NCBI GenBank assembly: GCA_012511695.1
Contig: JAAZFO010000147.1
Location: 1 to 24,573 of the forward strand
Source of the DNA: Erysipelotrichia bacterium
GTDB lineage: Bacteria > Bacillota_I > Bacilli_A > RFN20 > CAG-826
Length of the DNA stretch: 24,573 nt
Direction of reading: 5' to 3'
Under the pieces are notes generated by a model. That model was given only the letters and a program-made list of their open reading frames with translations, did not search any database and was not told where the DNA came from. Both the position numbers and the translations under genes were made by a program. Shown piece after piece: positions 21,120-24,573 of this stretch; the stretch's first letter is position 1, and each line of letters begins with the position of its first letter.

Positions 21120-22490
21120 ATGAAAGTTAAAGTAGTAGAAACTGGCCTGAGGGATGGTCACCAATCTTTATTTGCTACGCGGATGAACACCGAAGAAGTT
21201 CTCAGCGCGTTAAAAGAGCTCGATCAAGTCGGCTACCACGCTCTTGAAGTGTGGGGTGGAGCGACATTCGATGCTTGCCTACGTTTTCTAAACGAAGATC
21301 CGTGGGAAAGATTGCGTAAAATTCGTAAAGTTTGTAAAAAAACTAAATTGCAAATGCTGTTGCGGGGACAAAATCTTCTCGGCTACCGCCATTATCCTGA
21401 TGATGTCGTTGAAAAATTTGTCCAAAAATCTATTAGAAACGGTATTGATATCGTGCGCCTTTTCGATGCTTTAAATGACTTGCGCAACTTAGAAGCTGCT
21501 GTCAAAGCTGTCAAAAAATATCGTGGAGAATGCCAAATTGCTTTGAGCTATACGACTTCCCCTGTGCACACCATTCAATATTATGTTGAACTAGCGAAAC
21601 AAATCGAAAAAATGGGGGCGCATAGCATTTGTATTAAAGATATGGCTGGCGTCATGTTGCCAATGGCGGCCTATGAATTAGTTAGCGCTTTAAAGAAAAA
21701 TACCAAATTGCCAATCGAAGTTCATAGTCACTGCACCGGTGGTTTATGTGAAATGACTTATTTAAAAGCAATCGAGGCGGGCGCCGACATCGTTGACTGC
21801 GCGATTTCTCCACTCAGTGGTGGCACTAGTCAATCATGTACTGAATCATTAAATTTTGCTCTTCAAGGCACTCCGTATGATTTAAAATTAAATGTAGAAA
21901 TGCTCGACGCTGCGGCTAATATATTAGAAAAAGTCAAAGCGAAGTATCTCGCTAATGGGCTTTTAAATCCAAAAGTGCTGGGCGTTAACCCGAACATTGT
22001 TAAATATCAAGTTCCTGGGGGAATGCTTTCTAACTTAATCAGCCAACTAAAACAACAAGATGCTTCTGAGCGTTTAAATGAAGTTTTGTCTGAGGTGCCA
22101 AATGTCCGTAAGGATTTAGGCTACCCGCCTTTAGTGACTCCAATGTCACAAATAGTCGGCACGCAAGCGGTTTTAAATGTTCTTTCTGGTGAGAGATATA
22201 AGATTGTTCCAAAAGAAATCAATGACTATCTCAGCGGCCGTTATGGCGCTTCTCCTGCTCCAGTTAATGAAGAAGTGCGCTTTAAAATCATCGGCAATAA
22301 TACAGTAATTGATTATCGTCCTGCGAACGATTTAAAGCCTGAATTTGAAAGTTTAAAGAAACAACATAAAGATATCATCAAAAGCGATGAAGACGTTTTG
22401 TCGATCGCTTTATTTGGTGACGTGGCCATTAAGTTTATCGAACAAAGAAATGAAGATGCCATCCCAGAAATCTTCAGGGTTGAGGCATAA
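21120..22490 (+). CDS. oadA: Oxaloacetate decarboxylase, carboxyltransferase (alpha) subunit without biotin domain
   Basis: A 456-residue carboxyltransferase moving CO2 from oxaloacetate to biotin and releasing pyruvate. The TIM barrel starts VVETGLRDGHQSLFATR (5-21), the catalytic Lys173 lies in IKDMAG and metal ligands His202 and His204 in HSHCTGG; residues about 300-456 are the PYC_OADA conserved domain. Klebsiella OadA is about 590 residues with a fused C-terminal biotinyl domain; here that domain is a separate gene two positions downstream. ATG 21120 aligns with the family start; the frame is open from 21042 inside pckA. Only 1 base separates it from the pckA stop. A pyruvate carboxylase or transcarboxylase role is less likely given the OadG and OadB genes following. 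Confidence 0.95.
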   Translation: MKVKVVETGLRDGHQSLFATRMNTEEVLSALKELDQVGYHALEVWGGATFDACLRFLNEDPWERLRKIRKVCKKTKLQMLLRGQNLLGYRHYPDDVVEKFVQKSIRNGIDIVRLFDALNDLRNLEAAVKAVKKYRGECQIALSYTTSPVHTIQYYVELAKQIEKMGAHSICIKDMAGVMLPMAAYELVSALKKNTKLPIEVHSHCTGGLCEMTYLKAIEAGADIVDCAISPLSGGTSQSCTESLNFALQGTPYDLKLNVEMLDAAANILEKVKAKYLANGLLNPKVLGVNPNIVKYQVPGGMLSNLISQLKQQDASERLNEVLSEVPNVRKDLGYPPLVTPMSQIVGTQAVLNVLSGERYKIVPKEINDYLSGRYGASPAPVNEEVRFKIIGNNTVIDYRPANDLKPEFESLKKQHKDIIKSDEDVLSIALFGDVAIKFIEQRNEDAIPEIFRVEA

Positions 22491-22492
22491 TC

Positions 22493-22792
22493 ATGGTTTT
22501 AGCAATTTGGAAAAATTGGGAAAGCATGACTGTCGGTGAAGCTTTTTTGGTGTCATTAATCGGCACAGGTATTGTTTTAACCGCCTTGAGTATAATTATT
22601 TTTGTTACTTGGGTAATGCAAAAAGGGATGGAAAAAATCGATGCGGTTACGAATATTTTACCACGCGAAGAAAATAAGCTTTTGAGCGAAGATGAAAATG
22701 CGGTTGCCGCTGCTTTAGTGGCATCCTTAGATTTTTATCGTGAAACTGGCAAAGAAATGCGGATTGTTTCTATTAAGAGAATAGAGGACTAA
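22493..22792 (+). CDS. oadG: Oxaloacetate decarboxylase gamma-like subunit (OadG family)
   Basis: A 99-residue single-pass membrane protein anchoring the decarboxylase complex and linking alpha to beta. One transmembrane helix (about 18-42, IGTGIVLTALSIIIFVTWVM) is followed by a charged linker, then a short segment (ENAVAAALVASLDFYRETGKE) common in Bacillota OadG proteins. The ATG at 22493 follows the oadA stop by 2 bases with tgagg as ribosome site. The E. coli/Klebsiella-type C-terminal zinc-binding histidines are not present. Position between oadA and the biotin carrier supports the assignment. Confidence 0.87.
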   Translation: MVLAIWKNWESMTVGEAFLVSLIGTGIVLTALSIIIFVTWVMQKGMEKIDAVTNILPREENKLLSEDENAVAAALVASLDFYRETGKEMRIVSIKRIED

Positions 22793-22795
22793 GTT

Positions 22796-23140
22796 ATGAA
22801 GATTTACAAAATTAAGGTTAATGGAAAAACTTATCGCGTGGAACTTGAGTCAATTGAACAAGTTTCTACCGTTCCCATTAAAGAAAAAAGAAAAGAAGAG
22901 CCAAAGAAGATTTTGAGCGATGAAGGTGGGAAACGGGTTGTCTCTCCGATTCAAGGTCAGATTTCTAATATTAAAGTTAAAGTTGGTAATAAGGTGAAAA
23001 AAGGCGACGTTCTTTTAATTATTGAAGCCATGAAATTGGAAAACGAAATTGTTTCTTCGTTTGACGGGGAAGTAGCACAAATTTTGGTGACAAAAGGCCA
23101 AAATGTGAAAGCCAATGAACCCGTCGTCATTATCGAATAA
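22796..23140 (+). CDS. Biotin carboxyl carrier protein of the decarboxylase
   Basis: A 114-residue biotinyl carrier that shuttles CO2 from the alpha to the beta subunit. The biotin acceptor is Lys80 in EAMKLENE. Residues 46-114 form the biotinyl domain (VVSPIQGQISNIKVKVGNKV, then the acceptor hairpin and KANEPVVIIE end). The first 20 residues (KIKVNGKTYRVELE) match the start of stand-alone gcdC/mmdC-type carriers, followed by a flexible Lys/Glu/Pro linker (about 28-44). Ribosome site agagga lies just upstream; gaps of 3 bases from oadG and 11 bases to oadB. It supplies the domain missing from OadA here. Confidence 0.93.
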   Translation: MKIYKIKVNGKTYRVELESIEQVSTVPIKEKRKEEPKKILSDEGGKRVVSPIQGQISNIKVKVGNKVKKGDVLLIIEAMKLENEIVSSFDGEVAQILVTKGQNVKANEPVVIIE

Positions 23141-23151
23141 CGGACGTTGCT

Positions 23152-24573
23152 ATGGGAAGATTTTGGGAAATAATTATCGCTTTCATGCAAGATTCAGGCG
23201 TCGCCGGCTTTTTTGCCGATGGCGGCTGGCGCAACCTCATCATGAATTTGGTGGCTTGTGTCTTCTTATTTCTGGCGATTAAAAAAGACTTTGAACCTTA
23301 TTTACTTTTGCCGATCGCTTTTGGGATGTTGCTCGTCAACCTCCCGTATGTGGCTAATGAAATATTTGTTAAAGGGACAACTACTTATAACGCCATTACT
23401 TTAGCGGCTAATGTCGGCATAACTAATGCGCAAAGTGAATTTATTTTTGCGCAATTTACAACATTCGCTGAGCAGCTTGGTTTTACTATTAGTGATGGTC
23501 AAGCAACAACCGCTCAATTGCATAAACTTATGTTAATACCTGAATTCCAAGCTGTTTTACCAACAGGGCTTGGTTTAAACGTGACGGGGGCAAGAGAAGT
23601 CATCAATGGTATTGAACACCTATATAGCTATGATTATTCTGGCATATTTGGTTACTTATATTACGGTGTTAAATGGGGTATTTACCCATGCTTGATTTTT
23701 TTATGTATCGGTGCGACTACAGACTTTGGTCCACTCATTGCTAATAAAAAGACGATGTTTCTCGGCGCTGCTGCGCAAATCGGTATTTTTATCGCTTTTA
23801 TCGGAGCGATTGCCCTTGGAAAAAACGGTTTAGGCTGGACGCAGTTTGATGCTAGAATTGCTTCTTCCATTAGTATTATCGGTGGCGCTGACGGGCCAAC
23901 CACTATCTTAGTTACTTCTAAGTTGGCTCCCGAATACTTATCATCTATTGCTGTTGTGGCTTATTCGTACATGGCGTTGGTGCCAGTCATTCAACCCCCA
24001 ATAATTAGGGTTCTAACGAGTAAAGAAGAACGGCTTATAAAAATGGAAAACCCACGTGAAGTTTCTAAAATTGAAAAGGTCCTCTTTCCTATCGCGGTGA
24101 CTATCATAACGGTTTTAATTGTGCCGAGCGCTGGCCCTTTAATCGGCTGTTTGATGCTCGGTAATTTAATTAAAGAAAGCGGCGTAGTTCCAAAGATTAC
24201 CGAAACTCTCGCTAATTCTTTGATGTATATAGTGACTATTATCTTAGGTGTTTGTGTCGGTTGTACCGCTGATGCGGAGACCTTCTTAACCCTCGATACA
24301 ATAATCATTTTATTGTTAGGCATTGTCGCTTTCTCGGCTGCTACTGCTGCCGGTCTTTTAGGCGGAAAACTGATGAGTTGGTTAAGCAAAGGCAAGATTA
24401 ATCCGATGATCGGTGCCGCTGGAGTTTCTGCTGTGCCAATGGCGGCACGGGTCGTCCATAAAGAAGGCATTAGAGAAGATCCGACGAACTTCTTAATGAT
24501 GCACGCTATGGGGCCAAACGTCGCTGGTATTATCGGCTCTGCGGTTGCTGCCGGTGTGTTACTGCTTTTATTC
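23152..24573 (+). CDS. oadB: Na+-pumping oxaloacetate decarboxylase beta subunit (3' end outside window)
   Basis: At least 474 residues, open to the window edge. It is the membrane subunit that decarboxylates carboxybiotin and exports Na+. Conserved elements: GATTDFGPLIANKK (187-200), SIIGGADGPTTI (241-252, Asp247 equivalent to the essential Asp203 of Klebsiella), AYSYMALVPVIQPP (270-283) and MGPNVAGIIGSAVAAG (453-468, Asn456 and Ser463). It should end within a few residues of the edge. Family members are about 370-435 residues; the excess is an insertion of roughly 90 mostly polar residues at about 70-160, after the PYVAN segment. ATG 23152 has only a weak ribosome site. The same fold is used by methylmalonyl- and glutaconyl-CoA decarboxylases, but OadA sets the substrate as oxaloacetate. 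Confidence 0.95.
   Translation, partial: MGRFWEIIIAFMQDSGVAGFFADGGWRNLIMNLVACVFLFLAIKKDFEPYLLLPIAFGMLLVNLPYVANEIFVKGTTTYNAITLAANVGITNAQSEFIFAQFTTFAEQLGFTISDGQATTAQLHKLMLIPEFQAVLPTGLGLNVTGAREVINGIEHLYSYDYSGIFGYLYYGVKWGIYPCLIFLCIGATTDFGPLIANKKTMFLGAAAQIGIFIAFIGAIALGKNGLGWTQFDARIASSISIIGGADGPTTILVTSKLAPEYLSSIAVVAYSYMALVPVIQPPIIRVLTSKEERLIKMENPREVSKIEKVLFPIAVTIITVLIVPSAGPLIGCLMLGNLIKESGVVPKITETLANSLMYIVTIILGVCVGCTADAETFLTLDTIIILLLGIVAFSAATAAGLLGGKLMSWLSKGKINPMIGAAGVSAVPMAARVVHKEGIREDPTNFLMMHAMGPNVAGIIGSAVAAGVLLLLF

Noticed and set aside
23991..24470. Minus-strand open frame of 159 codons
   Set aside because: Antisense shadow of oadB, whose plus-strand reading has all the conserved family motifs.

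Overview
This 24.6 kb window comes from a low-GC Gram-positive-type bacterium using the standard bacterial code: TGA acts as a stop (for example in the ABC ATPase) and Trp is TGG. Gene content fits an anaerobic, fermentative, probably host-associated member of the Bacilli/Erysipelotrichia-like Bacillota. It shows heavy nucleobase salvage, a biotin-dependent Na+-pumping oxaloacetate decarboxylase, PEP carboxykinase and tight operons with 1 to 17 base gaps or overlaps. The species cannot be named from this sequence. No rRNA, tRNA, CRISPR, insertion sequence or phage gene was seen.

Layout. (1) 1-1482 (+): the 3' end of hpt, then xpt and an FNT-family anion channel. (2) 1538-6930 (-): a nucleoside ABC importer operon (BMP-type lipoprotein, ATPase, two permeases) behind a promoter and a guanine-type purine riboswitch, followed by apt as its own unit (7001-7549, -). 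(3) 7674-9977 (+): a promoter, a structured leader ending in an intrinsic terminator, an unknown membrane protein, upp and a divergent prs. (4) 10084-14327 (+): a clear promoter and a three-gene operon of poorly characterised proteins: a COG2509 FAD dehydrogenase, an F420-0:glutamate-ligase-family protein and a DUF1846/UPF0371 protein. (5) 14293-17590 (-): an Lgt-like protein, a CPBP protease and a Na/Pi cotransporter with a PhoU domain. (6) 17756-19237 (+): gpmA and a nicotinamidase-like hydrolase. (7) 19370-24573 (+): pckA fused operonically to the oxaloacetate decarboxylase subunits. OadB runs off the right edge only a few residues short of its expected end.

How the genes work together. 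Regions 1 to 3 form a PRPP-centred salvage system: Prs makes PRPP, Hpt, Xpt, Apt and Upp consume it, and the ABC importer brings in nucleosides under purine control. Regions 6 and 7 sit at the bottom of glycolysis. PckA can carboxylate PEP to oxaloacetate while making ATP, and Oad can decarboxylate oxaloacetate to pyruvate while exporting Na+. Run together they replace pyruvate kinase and conserve extra energy as a Na+ gradient, which the Na/Pi transporter could use. This direction of flux is inferred.

The strongest leads for something undescribed are the FAD dehydrogenase / CofE-like / DUF1846 operon, the PckA-Oad operon as a pyruvate kinase bypass, the attenuator-like leader before the unknown membrane protein and upp, and several proteins with family-atypical insertions or substitutions.
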